From Polaromonas sp. (GTDB taxonomy: Bacteria; Pseudomonadota; Gammaproteobacteria; Burkholderiales; Burkholderiaceae_C), in assembly GCF_016185115.1 (NCBI RefSeq), contig NZ_JACPOF010000029.1, positions 374,530-438,529 of the forward strand: a DNA stretch of 64,000 nt, given 5' to 3'. The position numbers and the translations under genes were made by a program. The notes under the pieces are model-generated. The model saw nothing but the letters and a program-made list of their open reading frames with translations, ran no database searches and was not told where the DNA came from. The first letter of the stretch is position 1, and each line of letters opens with the position of its first letter. Positions 32,086 through 42,275 of the stretch are shown piece by piece.

Positions 32086-33513
32086 TCAATTATCCAAAAC
32101 GATGCGTGCCGTCTTGCGGCTGACCGGGGCGCTTTCAACCAGCGCCTGATCATTGGTGTCCTCATTGAAGACACGCTGGAATATCTCAACCTGGTAATCC
32201 AGGCTGGCCTTGGTTTCGGTTTCCGTCGGCTCGATCAGCATGGCCGACTTCAGGTCGCCCGGAAAGTAAACACAGCCCGCCCCCACCAGGGTGGGCGGGT
32301 GTATGCCGTAGTCGATCAGGCGCTTGGCAAACTGGCGCGCAGAGGTGTTGAGCTTTTCACCCGACAGCAGGGTCTCGTGTTTACAGAACTGGTCATACAC
32401 CGGCGGCAGCATGGGCGCGAGCTGGTGCTGCAGGTAGTTGGCATTGAGCACCGCGTTTTCAGACGCCTGGCGCAGGCCAGCGGCACCCATGGTGCGCAGA
32501 TAGCCATAGGCACGCAGCAGCACCGCGACATGGCCGTGAAAACTCTTCATGCGGCCAATCGAAAGCGGCCTGTCATCGTCACGCTGCGCCACACCGTTGC
32601 GCCTGATCGCCACCGGGCTGGGCAGGTAGGCTGCAAGCGAGGCCTTGACCGCCACAGGGCCTGCACCCGGGCCGCCGCCGCCGTGCGGCGTTGAAAAAGT
32701 CTTGTGAACATTGACATGCACCACGTCAAAACCCATGTCTCCGGGGCGAACGATGCCCATCAAAGCATTGAGATTGGCGCCGTCGTAATACAGCAGCGAG
32801 CCATTGGCATGCACGGCATCCGCAATCTCGACGATCTGGTCTTCGAACAGGCCCAGCGTGGACGGGTTGGTGAGCATGAAGGCCGCCACATCGGGGGTCA
32901 GCATCTCGCGCAGGGCAACGATATCAACACGCCCTTTCAGGTCAGACGGCACGATGCGACAGTCAAACCCGGCCATGGACGCAGAGGCCGGGTTGGTCCC
33001 GTGCGCCGAGTCCGGCACCAGCACGATGGGACGCCTGTCGTCAAGTTTGGCAAAGTGCGCACGTATGACCAGCAGGCCTGCAAGTTCACCATGCGCGCCA
33101 GCCGCCGGTGCGAGGCAGCAGGCATCCATGCCCGTGACCTCACAGATCATGGCCTGCAGCCGTTCGTACATCTCCCAGACGCCGCCCAGCGTGTCGGCGT
33201 CCTGCATCGGGTGGGCGTGTGCAAAGCCGGGCAAGGCTGCCAGAGCATCGTTGCGCTTGGGGTTGTACTTCATGGTGCAGGAGCCCAGCGGATAAGGCCC
33301 GTTGTCCACACCATGAGATTCCTGGCTCAGGCGCGTGAAGTGGCGCACCACATCAACCTCACTGACCTCGGGCAGGCCCGTCGTCATGCGCCTGCGTGCG
33401 AACGCCGGTATGGCAGGCGGCGCAGCAAGGCGCGCAGCACCTGCAAACACATCGCTCGCTGCACCTGCGCGATGCAGGTCGGTGATCATGGGTGATGGAG
33501 ATGTCGCAGCCAT
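32086..33513 (-). CDS. gcvPB: Glycine dehydrogenase (decarboxylating) subunit 2-like
   Basis: GPYPLGSCTMKYNPKRND; DSAHGTNPASASMAGF; HVNVHKTFSTPHGGGGPGAGPV. Confidence 0.92.
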   Translation of the reverse strand: MAATSPSPMITDLHRAGAASDVFAGAARLAAPPAIPAFARRRMTTGLPEVSEVDVVRHFTRLSQESHGVDNGPYPLGSCTMKYNPKRNDALAALPGFAHAHPMQDADTLGGVWEMYERLQAMICEVTGMDACCLAPAAGAHGELAGLLVIRAHFAKLDDRRPIVLVPDSAHGTNPASASMAGFDCRIVPSDLKGRVDIVALREMLTPDVAAFMLTNPSTLGLFEDQIVEIADAVHANGSLLYYDGANLNALMGIVRPGDMGFDVVHVNVHKTFSTPHGGGGPGAGPVAVKASLAAYLPSPVAIRRNGVAQRDDDRPLSIGRMKSFHGHVAVLLRAYGYLRTMGAAGLRQASENAVLNANYLQHQLAPMLPPVYDQFCKHETLLSGEKLNTSARQFAKRLIDYGIHPPTLVGAGCVYFPGDLKSAMLIEPTETETKASLDYQVEIFQRVFNEDTNDQALVESAPVSRKTARIVLDN

Positions 33514-33514
33514 A

Positions 33515-34915
33515 TCAGCGCACCTCCAGGCTGATGCCAGCCTGTTTTGCGTAGGCTTCCAGATCGCTGCGGTTTTTGGTTTCGGTGACGGCAATCAGGA
33601 GACCGCGTTCGTGTCCGGCCAGATCCGCAGCAATCGGTACACCCGCAAAAAAGCCAGCGTCACGCATCTTCGCGCAGAACTGCGCTGCAGTGACGGGCAG
33701 TTCGATGGCGAATTCGTTGAAATGCACGCCGCTGCGCAGCAATTTCACACCCGGAATCGCCACCAGCAACTCGCGCAGCATCACGGCGTTGGCGGCATTG
33801 GCTTCGGCAATACGCATGAAGTTGCTCTCGCCCAGGCATGACAGGTGAATGGCCGCGCGGATGGCGTTCAGCGCCTGGTTGGAACAGATATGGCTGGTCG
33901 CCTTGTCGCGGGCCACATGTTGCTCCCGGTCTTCCTTGATGAGCGCATAACCCAGCTTGCCATTGAGGTCATGTACGCGCCCCACCAGTCGCCCCGGAAG
34001 ATAACGCTCCAGCGGTTTGGCGCAGGCGATGATGCCGACATAGGGGCCGCCAGCGTTCAATGGCAAGCCCAGGGGCTGGCCTTCGCACACGACGATATCG
34101 GCGCCCAGCTTGCCGGGCGCTTCAAGCCAGCCGCACAGCAGCGGGTTGACGCAGACAGCCAGCAGCGTTTTATTTTGTTTGCAGACCTGTGACAGCGCAG
34201 CCACATCCTCGATCACACCCAGTGCATTCGGGCTTTGCAGTACCACACCAGCGACATCGCCAGTTGCGACCAGCGCCGCCATGGCCGCCACATCGGCGAG
34301 GCCAGTAACAGCATCCTGCGCCACATGGTCAATCGTGACACCGCGCGGCGTGAGGTAGGTGGCCAGCACCTCCCGGTATTCTGGCCAGATCGCCTGCGCC
34401 ACGACCACACGGCGTTTGCCTGATGCAGAGCACAGCATCCAGCAGGACTCGGCGAGCGCCGTAGCGCCGTCATAGACGGAGCAGTTCACCGACTCCTGGC
34501 CCAGTAAACGGCCAACAAGAACCTGGAATTCAAACAAGGCCTGCAGCAGGCCCTGGCTCATTTCAGGCTGGTAAGGGGTATAGGCCGTCAAAAATTCGCC
34601 GCGCGATACGATGGCATCCACCACTGCAGGAATGTAATGTTCGTAGGCACCACCACCCAGAAAACTCGCGTGCGTCAGCGTGGTACTGTTTTTGTCGGCC
34701 ATGGCGCGAACATCGCGCATGAGTTCCCATTCGCTCAGGGCGGGGGGCAGGTCAAGCTCGCGGCGCAAACGCACCTGCGAAGGGATATCGGCGAACAACT
34801 GCTCTATCGACGACAGCCCCATGACTTCAAGCATGGCCTGTACATCAGAGCCCGTGTGGACGTTGTAGCCCACCGGCTTTTGCTCCAGCACTGAGTCGTG
34901 TTGTCGTTGGTTCAC
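33515..34915 (-). CDS. gcvPA: Glycine dehydrogenase (decarboxylating) subunit 1-like
   Basis: GGGAYEHYIPAVVDAIVSRGEFLTAYTPYQPEMSQGLLQALFEFQ; YDGATALAESCWM; GTG start proposed at 34915. Confidence 0.9.
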   Translation of the reverse strand: MNQRQHDSVLEQKPVGYNVHTGSDVQAMLEVMGLSSIEQLFADIPSQVRLRRELDLPPALSEWELMRDVRAMADKNSTTLTHASFLGGGAYEHYIPAVVDAIVSRGEFLTAYTPYQPEMSQGLLQALFEFQVLVGRLLGQESVNCSVYDGATALAESCWMLCSASGKRRVVVAQAIWPEYREVLATYLTPRGVTIDHVAQDAVTGLADVAAMAALVATGDVAGVVLQSPNALGVIEDVAALSQVCKQNKTLLAVCVNPLLCGWLEAPGKLGADIVVCEGQPLGLPLNAGGPYVGIIACAKPLERYLPGRLVGRVHDLNGKLGYALIKEDREQHVARDKATSHICSNQALNAIRAAIHLSCLGESNFMRIAEANAANAVMLRELLVAIPGVKLLRSGVHFNEFAIELPVTAAQFCAKMRDAGFFAGVPIAADLAGHERGLLIAVTETKNRSDLEAYAKQAGISLEVR

Positions 34916-34966
34916 GTAATTTTCAGCTTGTTGGGGACCAGTCTGGCAGGGCTCGAAAGACTCTGG

Positions 34967-34972
34967 ATTATA
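34967..34972 (-). promoter_or_regulatory. Possible -10 element upstream of gcvPA
   Basis: Exact TATAAT on the minus strand (ATTATA on plus) about 52 nt before the proposed GTG; no convincing -35. Confidence 0.3.
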
Positions 34973-35015
34973 GGGTGAGCCCCCTCTGCCGACAGGGGTA
35001 GAACAGTGCGACCCC

Positions 35016-35570
35016 TCAATTGGAATGCCGGCCGCCAAGCTGGCAAATCGTCCACCAGAAAACGCGCAGATCCAGGCCTACAGAGGCGTTTTTGACGTAC
35101 TCCAGGTCATAGGCCAGCCGCTGCTCAAAAGAAGCCTGAGAGCGTCCCCGGACCTGCGCCAGCCCGGTAATGCCGGGCCGCACGCTGCAGCGCAAAACCC
35201 AGTCATCAGGCGCATAGAGAGATTGCTGCGCGGGCACATCGGGCCGCGGGCCGACCAGGCTCATGTCGCCCCACAGCACATTCAGAAGTTGCGGCAGCTC
35301 GTCAATGCTGGTTCGGCGTATGAAGCGGCCCACGCCCGTGATGCGCGGGTCATTGGCCTGCGTGAAATACGGCCCGGTCGCGGCCGCGTCAATGCGCATG
35401 CTGCGGAATTTCAGGATGCCGAAAGGCTGGCCGCCGCGCCCCACGCGCGTTTGCCTGAAAAATACCGGCCGGCCGCTGTCGAGCACTATCCACAAGGTCA
35501 CAAGCACAAGAACAGGCGACAGCAACACCAGCGCTGCCAGCGACAGCACGATGTCCATCAGGCGCTTCAT
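35016..35570 (-). CDS. Initiating sugar (phosphoglycosyl) transferase, WcaJ/PglC family
   Basis: MKRLMDIVLSLAALVLLSP; PVFFRQTRVGRGGQPFGILKFRSM; RRTSIDELPQLLNVLWGDMSLVGPRP. Confidence 0.93.
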   Translation of the reverse strand: MKRLMDIVLSLAALVLLSPVLVLVTLWIVLDSGRPVFFRQTRVGRGGQPFGILKFRSMRIDAAATGPYFTQANDPRITGVGRFIRRTSIDELPQLLNVLWGDMSLVGPRPDVPAQQSLYAPDDWVLRCSVRPGITGLAQVRGRSQASFEQRLAYDLEYVKNASVGLDLRVFWWTICQLGGRHSN

Positions 35571-36385
35571 GCAGGCACTTTCAACCCATGTGACAGCTGA
35601 CGAATCAGGCCCGCGACGCGAACCCTGTCCTGCTCGGTTTCGCCGGGCGTGCGCAAGGTGAGTTCAGCCTCTGCAGCGCGAATGGCTGATACAGCGTCTT
35701 CAAAAGATGTTTCACCGCCGAGGCGGTTGAAGGTTCTCGACAAAATGACAGCCTGCGACCCCAGCCGTATGTGTTCGCCCAGCACATCGCGCCCCGGCAA
35801 CACGCCTTCATCCACACGTGCAATGCCGCCAAAGCCCATGCGCAGGCCTTGCCGCTTTGCAGCGGCCGCCACGCGGTCCACATGACCCATCAGCAGGGGT
35901 TCAAACATGAATTTGCAGCCCAGCGACAGGTGCAGATCGTTAAGACCCACAAGCACCTCACAAATACCGGGTGTGCCCAGCCATTCGTCAAGCGATTCCA
36001 GCGCACCCGCCGTCTCCAGCAGGGCCACGATGGGCGCACGCCCCGCAACGATGCCTGCAAACGCCTGTACCTCGCGCGCGCCGGTGAACATGGGCAGCAT
36101 GAGCAGGTCCGCGCCCTGGGCAAGAACGGCATCCACCTCTGCCCTGGTCAGCTCGGGCTTGTCGAGCTGCAGGGGATTCACGCGCACCATCAGCTTTGTC
36201 TTTTTCAGCACGGCCTTGATACGTCCCACGTCTTCCACATGATGTGTGCTGATGAAGGTGTCCAGGCCCTTCTGCCGCTCGGCCTTGCCGTCGCGTTCAA
36301 GGTCAACAAAAACCCGCATGCCCTCAAGCTGGTCGCAGCGCGCCGCCAGTACAGGGTCATTGGTGATGGTCAGTAAATCAATCAT
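35567..36385 (-). CDS. HpcH/HpaI aldolase / citrate lyase family protein
   Basis: MRVFVDLERDGKAERQ; LLMLPMFTGAREVQAF; VALLETAGALESLDEWL; VLVGLNDLHLSLG. Confidence 0.75.
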   Translation of the reverse strand: MIDLLTITNDPVLAARCDQLEGMRVFVDLERDGKAERQKGLDTFISTHHVEDVGRIKAVLKKTKLMVRVNPLQLDKPELTRAEVDAVLAQGADLLMLPMFTGAREVQAFAGIVAGRAPIVALLETAGALESLDEWLGTPGICEVLVGLNDLHLSLGCKFMFEPLLMGHVDRVAAAAKRQGLRMGFGGIARVDEGVLPGRDVLGEHIRLGSQAVILSRTFNRLGGETSFEDAVSAIRAAEAELTLRTPGETEQDRVRVAGLIRQLSHGLKVPA

Positions 36386-36413
36386 TGGGGGAATTCGGCA
36401 AATCTTCTGGGAC

Positions 36414-37913
36414 TCACGGCGCTGCTTCGCGCTGTAGCCGGGCAAAAAGCAGCCTGCGCAGTTGCGGGCTCGCCAGAACGGCGCCTCCCACAACCAGCAG
36501 GCCATACACACAGGAAACAATCATAGTGAACTGGATGCTGCGGCCAGCCCACATCGGCTTGAGGCTGACCAGCAGCGCAGCGACGGCCAGCGACACCAGG
36601 CAGGGCAGCCACGGGAAGGCACGGGCTACGGTCTGCCGCTCAGCAGACATCAGCACAATGGCGACACCTGCCAGCACGCCGTTGAGCAGCCACATCACCG
36701 CAGCACCCTTCTCCAGGCCCCAGTCAGGCATCAGGCCAAGGATGAGCAGCACTGCCAGAGCGGCGACATAGGCCCACACCGCCACATGCATGCGCTGCGA
36801 GATCGCCGTGACGGTCAGCATGACGGCGATCAGGGCCTGCGGCAGCAGCGACCAGATACCGATGGCGCTCCAGCGCGCAATCACCTGCAGGTGCTCTTCA
36901 CCCATGCGCCCCCAGCCAAACAGCAGGCCGGCCAGCGGCAACGAGAAGGTGGCGATGATGGCGGCCGCAGCACAGGCCAGCGCCCATGCGAGTGCGAATG
37001 CCACACGCAAGGCAGCTGCGCGCTCGGGCGTGCCCTCCCCGGTTCGTGTGATCGCCGGAAAAGCCAGGGTGGCCACCAGCTGCACCGCCAGTACCAGCGG
37101 CAGTTCCACCAGTTTCCATGCGTAGTTGAAGCTGGCCAGCGCGCCCTCGCCGCCCTGCGAGGCAATGCTGCGGCCCGCCAGCGGCAACAGCAACAGGAGA
37201 CCTGAGGACAGCCCGGCCCATATCCAGATACTGGCCCGAGGCAGGGTTAAAGAACTTGCCTTCACGACCAAAGCGTCTGCGGCGGCGAGTCCCGCGCGGG
37301 CAAACCGCAAACGCCAGCCCAGCCAGGCCATGCGTAGAAGCATCGCAAACACCAGAAACAGACCCAGGGCGGCAACAGCGCCCGCCTGTCCCACCCAGGC
37401 GACCTCCAGCAGACCTGCAATCAGCACGGCGTTGATGACCAGATTTCCAGCATACATGCCAACAAAGTCACGTTCGTGTTGCAGGCGCGTGGTCCACAGC
37501 GCCGCGAGCATGGCCATGGGCAGGACCAGCGCACTCCAGGCCAGCGATGCCGCACTCAGGGTTTTCATTTCTCCGGCAAGACCGGGCGCCAGCGCCTGCG
37601 CCAGCACATCGCGCAGCAGCCAGATGCCCAGACCCACCACCGCACCCGCCAACAGCAGGAAGGCCGTCACCTTTTTCTGGCTGGCGTTCTGCCCAGCTGC
37701 GTCCTGCTGCGCCCAGTGCGGCAACAGCACATAAGCCAGAGCGCCGCTGATGAAAATGCCGACCAGCAAATCAGGCAAGGTGAACATCACAATGATCACG
37801 TCGCCCAGGCCGGTAGCGCCAAACGCCGCTGCCTGCACCGACTCCCGGGCCAGACCCAGCACCCGGCTGAGCAGGAGCAATCCCAGGGAAAACACACCGG
37901 CGCGAAGATACAT
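36414..37913 (-). CDS. MurJ/MviN-family lipid flippase-like membrane protein
   Basis: MYLRAGVFSLGLLLLSRVLGLARESVQAAAFGATGLGDVIIVMFTLPDLL; about 14 hydrophobic segments. Confidence 0.85.
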   Translation of the reverse strand: MYLRAGVFSLGLLLLSRVLGLARESVQAAAFGATGLGDVIIVMFTLPDLLVGIFISGALAYVLLPHWAQQDAAGQNASQKKVTAFLLLAGAVVGLGIWLLRDVLAQALAPGLAGEMKTLSAASLAWSALVLPMAMLAALWTTRLQHERDFVGMYAGNLVINAVLIAGLLEVAWVGQAGAVAALGLFLVFAMLLRMAWLGWRLRFARAGLAAADALVVKASSLTLPRASIWIWAGLSSGLLLLLPLAGRSIASQGGEGALASFNYAWKLVELPLVLAVQLVATLAFPAITRTGEGTPERAAALRVAFALAWALACAAAAIIATFSLPLAGLLFGWGRMGEEHLQVIARWSAIGIWSLLPQALIAVMLTVTAISQRMHVAVWAYVAALAVLLILGLMPDWGLEKGAAVMWLLNGVLAGVAIVLMSAERQTVARAFPWLPCLVSLAVAALLVSLKPMWAGRSIQFTMIVSCVYGLLVVGGAVLASPQLRRLLFARLQREAAP

Positions 37914-38129
37914 GGCAGGGATTATCCGGCCTGAAAACACCGTTCTCGACCCATAAAAGCCAAACCCGTCCTGTAAAAAACTAAAATCAGTGGTTTGAAT
38001 GAGATTGGTCACATTCCGGCGGGCTCCGCAAGCTGCCGGGAAATCGGCCCGCAGTTCAGGCAAACGCCCCGCATGACCCTGTCGTGCAGCCTTGCCAGCC
38101 ACCTTCCCCAGCACCAAAAGCCCAAGTCC

Positions 38130-39683
<1,554 letters not shown>

Positions 39684-39779
39684 CTCCCACGGTCGTGCAC
39701 TTCGTGTCACTCCCTGCCCCCCGAGGGGGCCGCCAGCCTGCGGCCCGGCAAAGCCGGTTCCGCGGCTCGGACTTGCTTT
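39684..39779 (+). repeat. Structured GC-rich repeat, copy 2, directly after the lysS stop
   Basis: ctcccacggtcgtgcacttcg...ctgccccccgagggggccgccagcctgcggcccggcaaagccggttccgcgg. Confidence 0.85.
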
Positions 39780-39792
39780 AGGGCTTCGTTGG

Positions 39793-40308
39793 ATGACTGT
39801 TCTCAAATACCTCACCGCCTACCCCGCCAGCCTGCAGCAACAGGTGCAGCAACTGCTGGACCAGGGCAGGCTGGGCGAGATGCTGCTCAAAAAGTACCCG
39901 CAAGCGCATGGCGTGCGCACGGACAAGGCGCTCTACGACTACGTGATGGCGCTGAAAAGCGACTACCTGCGCAGCTCGGAGCCGCTGTCGAAAGTGGCTT
40001 TTGACAGCAAGCTGCATGTGATCGCCCATGCGCTGGGCACGCACACCACCGTCTCGCGGGTGCAGGGGAACAAGCTCAAGGCCAAGCGTGAGATCCGGGT
40101 GGCGACGCTGTTCCGGGAAGGGCCGGAAGAGTTCTTGCGGATGATTGCGGTGCATGAACTGGCCCACATCAAGGAGAGGGCCCACGACAAGGCTTTCTAC
40201 CAGCTGTGCGCGCACATGGAGCCCAACTACCACCAGTACGAGTTCGACCTGCGTGTTTACCTGACGCACCTGGATGTGGCGGGCAAGCTGGCCTGGCCGT
40301 CGCCCTGA
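39793..40308 (+). CDS. YgjP-like (M48-type) zinc metallopeptidase domain protein
   Basis: IAVHELAHIKERAHDKAFYQLCAHMEPNYHQYEFDLR. Confidence 0.8.
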   Translation: MTVLKYLTAYPASLQQQVQQLLDQGRLGEMLLKKYPQAHGVRTDKALYDYVMALKSDYLRSSEPLSKVAFDSKLHVIAHALGTHTTVSRVQGNKLKAKREIRVATLFREGPEEFLRMIAVHELAHIKERAHDKAFYQLCAHMEPNYHQYEFDLRVYLTHLDVAGKLAWPSP

Positions 40309-40346
40309 ACGCACTCAGGAAGCACCTAAAGGGTTAAAAAAGGTCG

Positions 40347-40401
40347 AAAGTTAATATACAAGTTAACAATTTAACCCAAAGTTAACTTCCATATTAACTT
40401 T
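40347..40401. repeat. TTAAC-rich inverted repeat adjoining dispersed repeat copy B
   Basis: AAAGTTAATAT (40347-40357) / ATATTAACTTT (40391-40401) with inner AAGTTAAC / GTTAACTT. Confidence 0.7.
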
Positions 40402-40429
40402 TCAGGATTTTGGCGTGTTCAAGGCTCAA

Positions 40430-40524
40430 AAATCCGCCCAAAATAGCCAAAAAAGGCTATTTTCAGGCATAAAATCGGCTGCAAGCCAATAAATACGCAC
40501 GTGAGCAGCTACTGAATTAATAGC
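40430..40524 (-). repeat. Dispersed intergenic repeat, copy B
   Basis: Reverse complement tagctgctcacgtgcgtatttattggcttgcagccgattttatgcct closely matches copy A at about 1639-1690. Confidence 0.8.
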
Positions 40525-40571
40525 AGATTGGACCCATAAACGTCAACCAACCCACCCCAGTTCAGCCCAAT

Positions 40572-41630
40572 TCACGGCAGCAAACCCATCGCGTGCATAT
40601 AGGCGGGCTGCAGCATCAGGCTGTCCCAATCCTGGCCGGGCGTGGTGGGCAGCAGGTCAAGGCGGCGCATTTCACTGGACTCCAGCGCCTCCCAGTGGCC
40701 CTTGAGCAGTGATTCGGCCATGCCGTCCAGCAGTTCATCCACCGCTTTCCCATCACCTACGGACTGGTTGCAGAGCAGCACCATGTCGCAGCCGGCGTTG
40801 AGCGCGGTCACTGCCGCCTGGGTGTAGCTGACTTCCTTGCCGTCGATGATGCGGGCGCCGGCCATGCTGAGGTCGTCGCTGAAAATCGCGCCGCCAAAAC
40901 CCAGCTGGCCGCGCAGGATAAAGGTCAACCACTGCTCGGAGAAACCGGCCGGGCGGCTGTCGACCTTGGGGTAGATCACGTGTGCGGGCATCACGCTGGT
41001 CAGCGTGGTGTTCAGCCACTCATACGGCGCGGCATCGTCGGCCAGGATGGCTTTCAGGCTGCGTTTGTCAACCGGGATGTCGGTGTGTGAGTCGGCCTTC
41101 ACAAAACCGTGGCCAGGGAAGTGTTTGCCGCAGTTGGTCATGCCCGCCTGCAGCAGGCCGTGCATGAGGCTTTTGGCGAGGATGCTGACAACGCGCGGGT
41201 CGCGGCCAAAGGCGCGGTCGCCTATGACTGAGCTTTCGCCGTAGTCCAGATCAAGCACGGGCGTGAAGCTGAAATCGACACCGCAAGAGCGGAGCTCGGC
41301 CGCCAGCACATAACCACAAGCGGTCGCCGCATTGGTGGCGGCCATCTGGTCTTTCATCCACAGCTCGCCTAAAGCGCGCATGGGCGGCAGATGCGTGAAG
41401 CCGTCATTGCGAAAGCGCTGCACGCGGCCCCCTTCGTGGTCAACACAGATGAGCAGGTCCTTGCGTATGCCCTTGATCTCGGCGCACAGCGCGGTGAGCT
41501 GGCGGCGGTTTTCCCAGTTGCGGCCAAACAAAATGATGCCGCCGGTGAGCGGGTTCTTCAGGCGCTTGCGGTCGGTCTTGCTGAGTTCAAGGCCGGCGAT
41601 GTCGATAATGAGGGGGGCGTGCTGGGTCAT
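40572..41630 (-). CDS. nagZ: Beta-N-acetylhexosaminidase
   Basis: GGIILFGRNWENRRQL; CVDHEGGRVQRF; GKHFPGHGFVKADSHTDIP. Confidence 0.95.
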   Translation of the reverse strand: MTQHAPLIIDIAGLELSKTDRKRLKNPLTGGIILFGRNWENRRQLTALCAEIKGIRKDLLICVDHEGGRVQRFRNDGFTHLPPMRALGELWMKDQMAATNAATACGYVLAAELRSCGVDFSFTPVLDLDYGESSVIGDRAFGRDPRVVSILAKSLMHGLLQAGMTNCGKHFPGHGFVKADSHTDIPVDKRSLKAILADDAAPYEWLNTTLTSVMPAHVIYPKVDSRPAGFSEQWLTFILRGQLGFGGAIFSDDLSMAGARIIDGKEVSYTQAAVTALNAGCDMVLLCNQSVGDGKAVDELLDGMAESLLKGHWEALESSEMRRLDLLPTTPGQDWDSLMLQPAYMHAMGLLP

Positions 41631-41665
41631 GGGTGTTTGCGAATGTCCGGGTACAAAGGTAAAAG

Positions 41666-42064
41666 TCAGGGAACGTTTTTCTCTACTACAACAAAGCTGG
41701 CGGCGTAATCGGTCTCGTCGGTCACGCTCACATGGGCGCTGAGCCGGCGCTCTTCAAACCAGGCCTTGAGCGCACCGTGCAACACAATTTCGGGCTTGCC
41801 GCTGGGCGCCTTGGCGATCTCGCAGGTGCGCCAGGTCATGGGCATGCGCATGCCGGTGCCTATGGCCTTGCTGAAGGCTTCCTTGGCTGAAAAGCGCGTG
41901 GCCAGGTAGCTGACACCCCGATCCGGCCAGCGCGCGCTGCGGGCCTTCCAGGTGGCGAGTTCGCCGTCACTCAATATTTTTTTGGCAAAGCGTTCGCCAT
42001 GGCGGTTCAGGCTGTCGCGGATGCGGCGTATGTCGCAAATGTCCGTGCCTATCCCGTAAATCAC
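41666..42064 (-). CDS. acpS: Holo-[acyl-carrier-protein] synthase
   Basis: GTG start ([15 protein letters not shown]); [15 protein letters not shown]. Confidence 0.93.
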   Translation of the reverse strand: MIYGIGTDICDIRRIRDSLNRHGERFAKKILSDGELATWKARSARWPDRGVSYLATRFSAKEAFSKAIGTGMRMPMTWRTCEIAKAPSGKPEIVLHGALKAWFEERRLSAHVSVTDETDYAASFVVVEKNVP

Positions 42065-42090
42065 TTGGATATGGCCCCCACGCAGGTTTT

Positions 42091-42174
42091 TGGGGTCAGA
42101 GCCCAAATTCGCCAAACCTGTGGCAAGCCACAGTAGCAGTGCAAGCACTGCTGCGAAATTGGTGTCTGACCCCA
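42091..42174. repeat. REPIN-like double-hairpin element upstream of acpS
   Basis: TGGGGTCAGAGCCCAAATTCGC (42091-42112) / GCGAAATTGGTGTCTGACCCCA inverted pair, enclosing CTGTGGCAAGCCACAG (42118-42133) and AGCAGTGCAAGCACTGCT (42135-42152). Confidence 0.75.
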
Positions 42175-42183
42175 ATAACCTGC

Positions 42184-42250
42184 TGCCCCCCGAGGGGGCC
42201 GCTGCGCCTGCGGCCTGGCAAAGCCAGTTCCGCGGCCCCTGCTTGCAAAG
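42184..42250 (+). repeat. Structured GC-rich repeat, copy 3 (lacks the 5' cccacgg block)
   Basis: tgccccccgagggggccgctgcgcctgcggcctggcaaagccagttccgcggcccctgcttgcaaag. Confidence 0.85.
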
Positions 42251-42275
42251 AAAATTTTTATCTTTGTAAAAGTCA

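Noticed and set aside
34900-35015. Possible glycine riboswitch upstream of gcvPA
   Set aside because: The typical glycine aptamer conserved core was not found on the minus strand; only a TATAAT and a 5-bp hairpin are visible.
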